This document shows, piece after piece, positions 33,324 to 41,647 of a stretch of DNA of 64,000 bases. The position numbers and the translations under genes were made by a program. The notes under the pieces were generated by a model. That model ran no database searches. It was given only the letters and a program-made list of their open reading frames with translations, and was not told the origin of the DNA. The stretch comes from JAICMB01 sp963802915 (lineage in GTDB: Bacteria > Acidobacteriota > Terriglobia > Bryobacterales > Bryobacteraceae). How positions within the stretch are numbered: position 1 is the stretch's first letter; each line of letters begins with the position of its first letter. The stretch covers positions 62,001-126,000 of the forward strand of contig CAWDKQ010000010.1 of assembly GCA_963802915.1 (NCBI GenBank). Reading direction: 5' to 3'.

Positions 33324-34576
33324 AAAGTACGCGGCGCGGATTTCTTGCGGCATTACCGGCGTTATCTTTACTCGCCGAAACAAAGCCGCTGAAGATTACG
33401 GCTGTCGAGATATGGCAACTGCGCGGTCATCGCGAAGTCACTCGCGGCGTGGACGAGCAGTATCAGGTGAACCCCCTGTATATCTACGACGAACTTCGAC
33501 CCAAACCGTATGCGGACAGTGCCAACCCAACCACGGCGAACACGCCGGTCAGTGCGCTCTATCTCAAGATCAAGACCGACGAAGTCGACGGTCTTTATGG
33601 ACCTATCGACAAAGAGGTCGCAATTGTTATTGACGAGCAATTAAAGCCGTTCCTGATAGGAAAGGACGCGCTCGCGCAGGAAAAACTCTGGGATCAACTG
33701 TACCGCTCGAATCGGCATTCGCGGCGCGGCTATTTCTTGATGGCGATAAGTGCCGTCGACAACACCTTGTGGGACCTGCGTGGCCGCTTTTTCAAAACGC
33801 CTGTCTATCGGCTTCTTGGCGGGCCTTCGCGAGCGGCGGTCGAAGCATACGCAAGTTGTCTCGGCTATTCGCTTGAGCCGGAGAAGGCGCAGCAGCGCGC
33901 AGTTCAGAATAAAGCGGACGGCTTTCGATATCAGAAATGGTTCCTGGCGTATGGTCCGGGCGATGGTTATGCGGGGCTGAAGAAGAACGTCGAGCTGGTA
34001 CGTCTGCTGCGCGAAGCCGTGGGAGACGACACGGAACTGATGTTCGACGTTTACAGTGGTTGGGATCTCACGTATGCTCTGGAATGGGCCAAACAGGTTG
34101 AACGCTACCGGCCGCGTTGGGTCGAGGAAGCTACGCAGGCCGAGAAGATCGGCAGCTTTGTGGAACTCAGGCGAGGCACGACGATTCCAGTCGCTTCCGG
34201 CGAACATATTCAAGGCCGCTGGGAGGTTTACGATTACCTGAAAGAAGGCGCTCTCAGCGTTGTGCAGTGCGATCCGGAATGGTGCGGGGGCACGTCGGAA
34301 CTTGTGAAAATCTGCACGCTGGCTTCTATTTTCGACATCCCTGTGATTCCTCACGGCCATAGCATCCACGCCGCGCTGCATGTCATCGCCAGCCAGTCGC
34401 CGGCGGTGTGCCCGCTCGCCGAATATCTCATTTTGAAGATGAAATCGTATTATCACTTCGAAAAGAATCCGCCGCGACTCCAGAATGCGCATTTTGCATT
34501 ACCGGATGCCACGGGGTACGGGGTTGAGTTTGATGACGCCAAGGTTGAGTCGAAGGAATTGATGCACTGGAGCTAA
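33320..34576 (+). CDS. Enolase-superfamily (mandelate racemase-like) protein, Tat-exported
   Basis: 418 residues. MKSTRRGFLAALPALSLLA is a twin-arginine signal. The fold has the FRYQKWF Lys strand, metal-ligand strands MFDVYSGWD, VEEAT and ASGEHIQGRW, and the catalytic-type PHGHS motif. It differs from the first enolase-superfamily enzyme in the locus and is closest in look to galactonate/rhamnonate dehydratase-like proteins; substrate unknown. Export of such an enzyme is common in Acidobacteria but its physiological sense is unclear. It overlaps the alpha-glucuronidase stop by 4 bases and precedes the GH3 gene by 17. Confidence 0.82.
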   Translation: MKSTRRGFLAALPALSLLAETKPLKITAVEIWQLRGHREVTRGVDEQYQVNPLYIYDELRPKPYADSANPTTANTPVSALYLKIKTDEVDGLYGPIDKEVAIVIDEQLKPFLIGKDALAQEKLWDQLYRSNRHSRRGYFLMAISAVDNTLWDLRGRFFKTPVYRLLGGPSRAAVEAYASCLGYSLEPEKAQQRAVQNKADGFRYQKWFLAYGPGDGYAGLKKNVELVRLLREAVGDDTELMFDVYSGWDLTYALEWAKQVERYRPRWVEEATQAEKIGSFVELRRGTTIPVASGEHIQGRWEVYDYLKEGALSVVQCDPEWCGGTSELVKICTLASIFDIPVIPHGHSIHAALHVIASQSPAVCPLAEYLILKMKSYYHFEKNPPRLQNAHFALPDATGYGVEFDDAKVESKELMHWS

Positions 34577-34593
34577 TTGACTTCAAATACTGT

Positions 34594-37257
34594 ATGTTTG
34601 AACTTATGCCAGTTTCATTGCGGTGCGCGACGGTACTGTTTGCACTCCCCGTCTGTATGCCAGGCTTCTCGCAGGACAAGCCGCTGTATCTGAATCCGGA
34701 CGCCAGCACGGAGAAGCGCGTCGATGATCTTCTCTCGCGGATGACGCTCGAAGAGAAAGTCTCGCAGATGATGAACGATTCCGCGCCGATCAAGCGGCTC
34801 GGCATTCCAGCCTACAACTGGTGGAATGAGTGCCTGCACGGCGTTGCGCGCGCCGGGCGCGCCACTGTTTTCCCGGAAGCCATCGGCCTGGCCGCTACGT
34901 GGGACACACCGCTGATGTTCCGCGTCTCAACCGCGATTTCGGACGAGGGCCGCGCGAAATACAATGAGGCCATTCGCCGGGGCAAGCACAACATTTATCA
35001 GGGCATCACTTTCTGGACGCCGAATATCAACATCTTTCGCGACCCGCGCTGGGGCCGCGGCATGGAGACTTACGGAGAAGATCCATTTCTGACGGGGCGC
35101 ATGGCCGTCGCGTTCATCAAAGGACTTCAGGGTGACGATCCGAAATACCTCAAGGCGATCGCGACCGCGAAGCACTACGCCGTCCACAGCGGACCGGAGT
35201 CTGAGCGCCACACATTCGACGTAAAGGTGGATGAGCGCGACCTTAAAGACACCTATCTTCCCCAGTTCGAGGCCGCGGTTAAGGAAGGGGGCGCGCGCTC
35301 GGTGATGTGCGCCTATAATGCCGTCGATGGAGCGCCGGCTTGCGCGAGCACGATGCTTTTGCAAGATATACTTCGCGAAAAGTGGGGCTTCGATGGCTAT
35401 GTGGTCTCGGATTGTGGCGCTATCGGTGACATTTATTTGAATCACAAATTTGTTTCGACCGCGGCGGAAGGCGTCGCGAAGGCAGTCAAAGCGGGCACCG
35501 ATCTAAACTGCGGCGTGGAATACGTGAATCTGGTTCCAGCGGTGCGTAAGGGCTTGATTGCCGAATCTGAGATCGATCAGTCTTTGCGGCGGTTGCTCCG
35601 GGCGCGTTTCGAGCTCGGTATGTTCGATCCGCCTGAAATGGTGAAGTACGCGCAAATTCCTTACAGCGACAATGACAGCCCGGCGCATCGTCAGCTTGCG
35701 CTCGAAACTGCGCGTAAAGCGATTGTGCTTTTGAAGAATGAGAATCATACGCTGCCGTTGAGCAAGGAATTGAAGACAGTCGCCGTGATCGGACCGAATG
35801 CCGACGATGTCGATGTCCTGCTTGGTAATTACAACGGCATTCCGACGGCTCCCATCACGCCGCTGGCTGGGATTCGGGCCAAGCTGGGTGCAACTCGGGT
35901 GCTCTACGCGCGTGGGAGCGATCTTGCCGCGAATATGCCGTCTTTCACCGTGATTCCGACCGCTTATCTGTTTACTTCCGATGGCGCGGACCGGAAGAAT
36001 GGACTCAACGGCGAGTATTTTAACTCTTGCAACTTCGATGGCAAGCAGCACCGCCCACGCGAGTTGACTTATCCCTCATCCGGCAAGCTTGTCGGCTCGG
36101 TTCCCAAGGGAGAAATTAAGCCGACATTTAGCCGCGTCGATCCTAAGGTCGATTTTCAATGGTGGGACGGATCGCCTCGTGCCGGCCTGAACGACGATGA
36201 CTTCGGCGTACGCTGGACCGGCTTCATTTCGGCTCCGGTCAGCGGGAAATACCAAATCGGCGCGACCGGAATGAATGCGTTCGAGCTTTATATCGATGGC
36301 AAACAGCTGGCTTCATTCGACGGTATTCACGAAGCGGCCTACCAATATGCCCCTGTCGATCTCGAAACCGGCAAGCTATACCAAGTGCGGCTCGATTATC
36401 ACGAGTATGTCAACGATGCCACCATTAAACTGGTGTGGGCACCTCCATCGTCGAGGAACTTCCAGGCGGAGGCTATAGCGGACGCAAAACGGGCGGACGC
36501 CGTCATTATGGTTCTTGGACTTTCTCCCCGGCTTGAGGGCGAAGAGATGAAAGTTCCGGTGGAAGGGTTCAAGGGTGGAGATCGAGTCACACTGGGAATC
36601 CCGCGCGCTCAGGAAGACCTTCTCAAGACGATCGCCGCTCTCAATAAACCGACCGTGCTGGTGCTCATGAACGGCAGCGCGGTCGCGGTGAATTGGGCCA
36701 AGGACCACATTCCCTCTATCGTCGAAGCCTGGTACCCGGGACAAGCGGGAGGCGAGGCTATCGCGGATGTTCTTTTCGGCGACTACAACCCCGCCGGGCG
36801 GCTCCCAGTTACGTTCTACAAGTCGGCCGATCAGTTACCGCCATTCACGGATTACAACATGAAAGGCCGCACGTATCGATATTTCGAAGGCGAGCCGTTA
36901 TTTTCGTTCGGCTATGGACTGAGCTACACGACTTTTTCTTATAGTCATCTCAATGTGCCGAAAGAGGCCAGGATGAGTGCCCCGGTAACAGTCAGTGTCG
37001 ATGTGGAGAACACCGGCGCGATTGCCGGAGAAGAAGTGGTTCAGCTCTATTTGAAAACGGCGGGGCCGGGAGCTCCAATCCATTCGCTTGCCGGTTTCCA
37101 GCGTGTCGCGTTACAACCGAACGAGCAGAAGACGGTGGAGTTTACGCTCGCGCCGCTACAGAAACAACCCGGCGCGATCGAGATATTTGTCGGCGGGAAG
37201 CAGCCGGATAAGACATCGACAGGAGTCCTATCCGGCCGCCTGGAACTCACACAATAA
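34594..37257 (+). CDS. GH3 beta-xylosidase/beta-glucosidase with PA14 insert, secreted
   Basis: 887 residues with a signal peptide (CATVLFALPVCMPGFSQ); ATG 34606 is an alternative start. The GH3 N-domain contains YNWWNECLHGVARAG, WTPNINIFRDPRWGRGMETYGEDP, the substrate Lys-His (TAKHYAVHSG) and the nucleophile Asp273 (VVSDCGAI), a set typical of xylan 1,4-beta-xylosidases. A PA14 domain (about 460-600, TGMNAFELYIDGK) is inserted in the second domain, and a fibronectin III-like domain ends the protein (VENTGAIAGEEVVQLYL). It would trim xylo-oligosaccharides after GH67 action. Its stop abuts the convergent msrB stop with no gap. Confidence 0.92.
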   Translation: MFELMPVSLRCATVLFALPVCMPGFSQDKPLYLNPDASTEKRVDDLLSRMTLEEKVSQMMNDSAPIKRLGIPAYNWWNECLHGVARAGRATVFPEAIGLAATWDTPLMFRVSTAISDEGRAKYNEAIRRGKHNIYQGITFWTPNINIFRDPRWGRGMETYGEDPFLTGRMAVAFIKGLQGDDPKYLKAIATAKHYAVHSGPESERHTFDVKVDERDLKDTYLPQFEAAVKEGGARSVMCAYNAVDGAPACASTMLLQDILREKWGFDGYVVSDCGAIGDIYLNHKFVSTAAEGVAKAVKAGTDLNCGVEYVNLVPAVRKGLIAESEIDQSLRRLLRARFELGMFDPPEMVKYAQIPYSDNDSPAHRQLALETARKAIVLLKNENHTLPLSKELKTVAVIGPNADDVDVLLGNYNGIPTAPITPLAGIRAKLGATRVLYARGSDLAANMPSFTVIPTAYLFTSDGADRKNGLNGEYFNSCNFDGKQHRPRELTYPSSGKLVGSVPKGEIKPTFSRVDPKVDFQWWDGSPRAGLNDDDFGVRWTGFISAPVSGKYQIGATGMNAFELYIDGKQLASFDGIHEAAYQYAPVDLETGKLYQVRLDYHEYVNDATIKLVWAPPSSRNFQAEAIADAKRADAVIMVLGLSPRLEGEEMKVPVEGFKGGDRVTLGIPRAQEDLLKTIAALNKPTVLVLMNGSAVAVNWAKDHIPSIVEAWYPGQAGGEAIADVLFGDYNPAGRLPVTFYKSADQLPPFTDYNMKGRTYRYFEGEPLFSFGYGLSYTTFSYSHLNVPKEARMSAPVTVSVDVENTGAIAGEEVVQLYLKTAGPGAPIHSLAGFQRVALQPNEQKTVEFTLAPLQKQPGAIEIFVGGKQPDKTSTGVLSGRLELTQ

Positions 37258-37857
37258 CTAGGTATTGTGTTTTACGAATTTCAAAGATACTGAGTTCATG
37301 CAATAGCGGAGACCGGTTGGCGGCGGACCATCGTTGAATACGTGCCCGAGATGGGCATCGCACTTTTTGCAAAGAACTTCATTGCGCGTCTCGAAGGCCA
37401 GGCTTCGATCCGTCGCGGTGCGAACGTTCTCCTCCGCGATGGGCGCCCAGAAACTCGGCCATCCCGTTCCTGATTCGAACTTGGTCTTTGAGCTGAATAA
37501 TGCGTTGCCGCAACAGATGCAGCGGTACAGACCATCTTCATGATTCTTCCAGTACCGGCCCGTAAATGCCCGCTCGGTTCCGGCCTTGCGTGTCACTTCG
37601 AACTCGTCGGGGTCCAGAATCTTGCGCCACTCGGCGTCGCTCATCACGACTTTCTTGACCTTTACCTTGGCTTTTTTCTCACCGTCGTCGGTGAACAACA
37701 CGATCGTCACTTCGGAACCGGTGCCGTCCTGAGAAGCATCCGGCGTGACGCGTTCGCGCTTGGCCCCGACGGCCATCAGACCGGCAAAGGCAAAAGGCAT
37801 GATGAGGAACGCCCTCCGGGGCACTCCATCGGCTTGAATTGGCTCAAATAGTCCCAT
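37258..37857 (-). CDS. msrB: Peptide-methionine (R)-S-oxide reductase with N-terminal export signal
   Basis: 199 residues. The C-terminal 130 form a complete MsrB domain: zinc CxxC pairs (RCICCG and CKKCDAHLGH), the FESGTGWPSF block and the catalytic Cys in RYCMNSVSL. Residues 14-32 (RRAFLIMPFAFAGLMAVGA) are a Tat-like signal or membrane anchor, so the enzyme probably acts in the envelope rather than the cytoplasm. It reduces the R-epimer of methionine sulfoxide. It starts 9 bases after the MsrP-like stop, in the same operon. Confidence 0.92.
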   Translation of the reverse strand: MGLFEPIQADGVPRRAFLIMPFAFAGLMAVGAKRERVTPDASQDGTGSEVTIVLFTDDGEKKAKVKVKKVVMSDAEWRKILDPDEFEVTRKAGTERAFTGRYWKNHEDGLYRCICCGNALFSSKTKFESGTGWPSFWAPIAEENVRTATDRSLAFETRNEVLCKKCDAHLGHVFNDGPPPTGLRYCMNSVSLKFVKHNT

Positions 37858-37866
37858 ATGTTTCTC

Positions 37867-38721
37867 CTAAAATCCGGCATACCAGTCGTAACCACGCTCT
37901 GCCCAAAAGTCGGCCGGCCGGGTGTTGGTGAATTTAATTTTTCCGATGCGTTTCAGATTCTTGACTCCGTACTTCACCGGAATTGCCAGCCTCAGAGGCG
38001 CTCCATGCTCTTCGGAAATCGGCTGGCCGTTCATTTCATAGCAGAGCAGAGTTTGCGGGTGCATCGCCGAGGCGTAATCCAGTCCCACGTAATATTCGCG
38101 ACCCGGCGTCTCCAGAGCCACATACGAATTGGGATCCGTGATGCCCGGAGCATATTTCTGTGCGAAATCACGAAAACGAACGCCACCAAACTTCCACACG
38201 TAGCTCCAACCTTCAATGCATTTAAACTGCGTGATCTGCTCGACCTTCGGAAGCGCCTTGATATCGTCCATGGTCAACGAAAGGGGTTCACCAGCGCCCT
38301 CTACGATGAGCTTCCAGTCCGGACTGACATCGTCGTCGAGCCCGACGTCGCCATTTTCGCGAAGCTCCTGTACTGCTTCGGGGGCGAAGGTCCGTGTGAG
38401 GCGAGTTTCGCGGAAATAGTCTCGCGACAGTTCTTCGTCACTGCGCAAGGCGAGTCGCAGCGGCCAGGGGATGCCGTCCTCTTTGCGCCGCGTACGAAGC
38501 CACTGCCATATGCCGCCGCCCGCGAGCGTGGCCAGTCCGCCGACAAGCAGGCTGCGCCGAGTCTTACGGGCCATCTCGCGATCCACAGCGGCGTCGTTTT
38601 CGGTCGAGGCATCAGTTTCATTGGAGTCGACCGGTCCAGGTGTCGGCTCGGGTTCTGGCGCAACCACTGGCTCGACTGGTTCCTGCGCGACCGGTGGAGT
38701 TGGTGTTTGCTCTTCGCTCAT
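37867..38721 (-). CDS. MsrP/sulfite-oxidase-like molybdopterin oxidoreductase
   Basis: 284 residues. A Pro/Glu-rich cytoplasmic tail of about 50 residues precedes KTRRSLLVGGLATLAGGGIW, a twin-arginine signal or anchor. The oxidoreductase molybdopterin fold follows with the Mo-ligating Cys in FKCIEGW, and the GLDYASAMHPQTLLCYEMNG and HGAPLRLAIP blocks. Homologues include MsrP, which reduces methionine sulfoxides in periplasmic proteins. Its ATG overlaps the stop of the cytochrome b gene by 4 bases, and msrB follows. Sulfite or other oxide substrates cannot be excluded. Confidence 0.85.
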   Translation of the reverse strand: MSEEQTPTPPVAQEPVEPVVAPEPEPTPGPVDSNETDASTENDAAVDREMARKTRRSLLVGGLATLAGGGIWQWLRTRRKEDGIPWPLRLALRSDEELSRDYFRETRLTRTFAPEAVQELRENGDVGLDDDVSPDWKLIVEGAGEPLSLTMDDIKALPKVEQITQFKCIEGWSYVWKFGGVRFRDFAQKYAPGITDPNSYVALETPGREYYVGLDYASAMHPQTLLCYEMNGQPISEEHGAPLRLAIPVKYGVKNLKRIGKIKFTNTRPADFWAERGYDWYAGF

Positions 38722-39386
38722 TTCGACACCTCGTCGGCTGAGACGACCTCATAGCCGGTGATCATCGATCGCATGTTGTTCCATCCGGCCCGGATCACTT
38801 GGGCGATGTGAATGACGAAGAACGACACATAGCCGAGGGTGAGAAGAAAATGCTCAATGCGTGCCGCCTGATATCCTCCCAGCAGCATCGTGAGCCAGCC
38901 GAATGTAACCGATCTCCAGATTGCCAGACCGGTCACCAGAGATCCTAGTCCCATCACAATAATCGATGTATAGGCGATCTGCTGGGCGCCATTAAATTTT
39001 CGCGGGGGCGGAGGTACTTTGCTCAGATGCAAATCGTAGAGGGTCACCTGAAGCGCCTCTTTGAACGAGTTCCGGTTCGGCACGAGATAACGCCACTCAC
39101 CCGAAACGGCCGTGTAAATAACGTAGGCGACGCCATTGACTGCGAAGAGCCACATGAATGCAAAATGCCATGCCATCCCCTCCGCGAGCCGGTTGTTGAT
39201 GTGAAACATGCTGTAAAACAGGTTCGGGAAGAAATGGAACAGCGTGAAGTCGCCGAATCCGACGCGATACACGTCGTTCGCCCAGTAGATCAGCATGCCG
39301 CTCCAGATCATGATGCTGAGCAAGGGAAAGTTGATCCAATGAAGCCATCGGATAGCGGCTGGGTGTTTGGATTCAATCCTTTTCAC
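38718..39386 (-). CDS. Cytochrome b561-like membrane subunit
   Basis: 222 residues from GTG 39386 (VKRIESKHPAAIRWLHW); an in-frame extension to 39461 adds a poorly conserved-looking tail and leaves only 17 bases to the divergent gene. Several transmembrane helices are evident, with His residues placed to bind b hemes: LHWINFPLLSIMIWSG, MAWHFAFMWLFAV, IEHFLLTLGYVSFFVIHIAQV. It resembles the thiosulfate-reductase/b561 cytochrome family rather than MsrQ. It would pass quinol electrons to the MsrP-like enzyme encoded immediately downstream (ATGA overlap). Confidence 0.85.
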   Translation of the reverse strand: MKRIESKHPAAIRWLHWINFPLLSIMIWSGMLIYWANDVYRVGFGDFTLFHFFPNLFYSMFHINNRLAEGMAWHFAFMWLFAVNGVAYVIYTAVSGEWRYLVPNRNSFKEALQVTLYDLHLSKVPPPPRKFNGAQQIAYTSIIVMGLGSLVTGLAIWRSVTFGWLTMLLGGYQAARIEHFLLTLGYVSFFVIHIAQVIRAGWNNMRSMITGYEVVSADEVSK

Positions 39387-39478
39387 GTTATTGTATTCGC
39401 TCGATCGAGGGAGAAAGTCACGGTCGAATATACACCATTTCGGGACGTAATGGGTGTACACTTCGGTTTCGGGCCCCC

Positions 39479-40405
39479 ATGCAACCCTTTACCAGACGTA
39501 ATTTCCTGATCGCCTCCGCCGCCGTCGCCGGAAGCGGGTTGGCGCGCGCAACTGACCGCGGAATGCAACTCCATTTGAGCTGCGGCGCGCTCGGCATTAA
39601 GGCTACCCAAAAGCAGGCCATCGACTTAGCGGCAAAAATCGGCTTCGATGTCGTTGACGCCGACGGACGCTTTCTGGCCGGCCTCTCTCCTTCCGATCTT
39701 GCCACTTTATTGGATTACGCGAAATCGAATAAGATCGGATGGGCCATGGCGGGGCTGCCGGTCGAGTTCCGGCGCGATGACGCAGCTTTTTCGGACGGCA
39801 TGAAGTCCTTTCCCTCTTTCGCTCAAGGGCTTCAACGCGCAGGCGTCGGAAAGGTGACCACCTGGATTATGCCCACGAGCGCCGAACTTACGTACATTGA
39901 GAATTTCCACGCTCATGCGCGGCGTCTTGGAGAGGTTGCCCGCGTGTTGGAACAGTACGACATTCGGCTTGGGATCGAATACGTCGGCCCGAAGACGCTG
40001 TGGGCCTCGCAGAAATATCCATTCATCCATAATATGGCCGAAATGAAGGAGCTGTTCGGCAAGATGGATCAGCCCAACGTCGGGTTCGTACTCGATAGCT
40101 GGCACTGGTACACGTCCGGTGAGACGAAGGAAGACTTGCTCACACTGCGCGGTAAAGACATCGTTTCGGTGGACCTCAATGACGCTCCATCCGGCATTCC
40201 AGTGGACCAGCAAATAGATGGAAAGCGGGAACTCCCGGCAGCCACGGGAGTGATCGATATCAAGACATTTCTTGGCTCACTGGAAAAGATCGGCTACGAC
40301 GGTCCCGTTCGAGCCGAGCCATTCAATGAAGCGGTTCGGCAGATGCCTCCGGATGAGGCCGCGTCGGCTGCCCTCCACGCACTGCAGAAGGCGTTTGCCG
40401 AGTAG
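39479..40405 (+). CDS. Sugar phosphate isomerase/epimerase-like TIM-barrel protein, Tat-exported
   Basis: 308 residues. MQPFTRRNFLIASAAVAGS is a Tat signal. The rest is an AP-endonuclease-2/xylose-isomerase-type barrel: LGIEYVGPKTLWA and VGFVLDSWHWYTSGE carry likely metal ligands (Glu, Asp, His), with VDLNDAPSGIPVDQ and VRAEPFNE near the C-terminus. Proteins of this group epimerise or isomerise sugars, or cleave 3-keto-glycosides; the substrate is not known. It stands alone, divergent from the cytochrome b operon and convergent with the permease pair. Confidence 0.8.
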   Translation: MQPFTRRNFLIASAAVAGSGLARATDRGMQLHLSCGALGIKATQKQAIDLAAKIGFDVVDADGRFLAGLSPSDLATLLDYAKSNKIGWAMAGLPVEFRRDDAAFSDGMKSFPSFAQGLQRAGVGKVTTWIMPTSAELTYIENFHAHARRLGEVARVLEQYDIRLGIEYVGPKTLWASQKYPFIHNMAEMKELFGKMDQPNVGFVLDSWHWYTSGETKEDLLTLRGKDIVSVDLNDAPSGIPVDQQIDGKRELPAATGVIDIKTFLGSLEKIGYDGPVRAEPFNEAVRQMPPDEAASAALHALQKAFAE

Positions 40406-40406
40406 T

Positions 40407-41645
40407 TTATTCGTAGCGAAGAGCTTCCACCGGGTCGAGCCGTGCGGCCTTATTGGCGGGCCATATGCCGAAGAACAGGCCAACGGCCACGGATACGACA
40501 ATTCCGACCACCGCGGCCCATAAAGGCACCGCGGCCGGCAGCGATTCGAATACCAGGCGGCTGACGAGCGCGATGATCCATCCAAAGGCGACTCCCGCGA
40601 TCCCCCCCATGAGCGTTAAAAGCGAAGCCTCAATCAGGAATTGGAGAATGATGTCCATTCTGCGGGCGCCTATCGCCTTGCGCACCCCGATCTCCTGGGT
40701 TCGTTCGGTAACCGACACCAGCATGATGTTCATCACGCCGATGCCTCCTACCAGCAGACCGATGGAGCTGAGCACTGCCATAACGAGAAACGTCATGGAC
40801 GTGATCTGACGGAAATCGGAGACCATTTGGTCCGCAGTCGATAGCGCGAAATTATCGGGTTTGCCGTAGGGAACGCGGCGGTCGATGCGCAGCACCGAGG
40901 TCACTTCATCCATAGCTTCGGGCAGCCGCCCATCCTCGGCCGTAACAACGATGGCATTCTCGTGGGCGTTGGGATACATCCGCTGCATGGTCCAGTAGGG
41001 CAAGAGAACGCGATTGTCGTTGTCGCCGAAAAACGACGCGGCTGGCCGAAACATGGTGCCAACCACTTCGAACTGATGGCCGTCGACGTTGATCACCTTC
41101 CCAATCGGGTTGATGTGCGCAAAGAGGCCTTTCTCGATATCGGCGCCCACCACAACGACCGGCATTTTACGGCGGTTCTCTTCGTCCGTGAAGAAGCGGC
41201 CCAGGTGTATGTCCACTTGCCCACCATCGGCGTAGCCTTCATCCGTCCCAAAGAGATCCACGTCGTACATGTCGTTGCCCTGGTAATGGACATTGACCGT
41301 GTTCTGGTTGGGAAAGAGCATCGCGGAAACTTCTTTCACCGACTTGCATCGCTCTTTAATGTGCTGCGCGTTTTCATACGTCAGGTTCTTGCGGACACGC
41401 TCCTCGGGGCTTAGGTTGTTTACACGGAATCCGACGGGAAACTTGAATACAATGATCGAGTTTGGACCGAAGCTGCGTAAAATGGCGGTCATCGACGAGT
41501 CGAAACCGGTCAGAATCGCAGCGACGCCTATGATGGTGCCGGTTCCGATAATCACTCCGATGATAGTGAGAAACGCTCGCAGCTTGTGGGCGCGGATGGT
41601 CTGAAGCGCGAGCAGCATACCGTTTGAGAGAGTGACTGGAATCAT
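40407..41645 (-). CDS. MacB/FtsX-type ABC transporter permease (second of a pair)
   Basis: 412 residues from ATG 41645 (MIPVTLSNGML), 2 bases after the upstream gene's stop; a longer open frame to 42056 lies over that gene and reads as a shadow. Layout is MacB-like: one N-terminal helix (AFLTIIGVIIGTGTIIGVAAI), a periplasmic core (about 50-270) and three C-terminal helices with the ERTQEIGVRKAIGARRMDI coupling motif and FFGIWPANKAARLDPVEALRYE ending. It likely forms a heterodimer with the neighbouring permease. No ATPase gene lies in the window beside them. Confidence 0.88.
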   Translation of the reverse strand: MIPVTLSNGMLLALQTIRAHKLRAFLTIIGVIIGTGTIIGVAAILTGFDSSMTAILRSFGPNSIIVFKFPVGFRVNNLSPEERVRKNLTYENAQHIKERCKSVKEVSAMLFPNQNTVNVHYQGNDMYDVDLFGTDEGYADGGQVDIHLGRFFTDEENRRKMPVVVVGADIEKGLFAHINPIGKVINVDGHQFEVVGTMFRPAASFFGDNDNRVLLPYWTMQRMYPNAHENAIVVTAEDGRLPEAMDEVTSVLRIDRRVPYGKPDNFALSTADQMVSDFRQITSMTFLVMAVLSSIGLLVGGIGVMNIMLVSVTERTQEIGVRKAIGARRMDIILQFLIEASLLTLMGGIAGVAFGWIIALVSRLVFESLPAAVPLWAAVVGIVVSVAVGLFFGIWPANKAARLDPVEALRYE

Positions 41646-41647
41646 AT

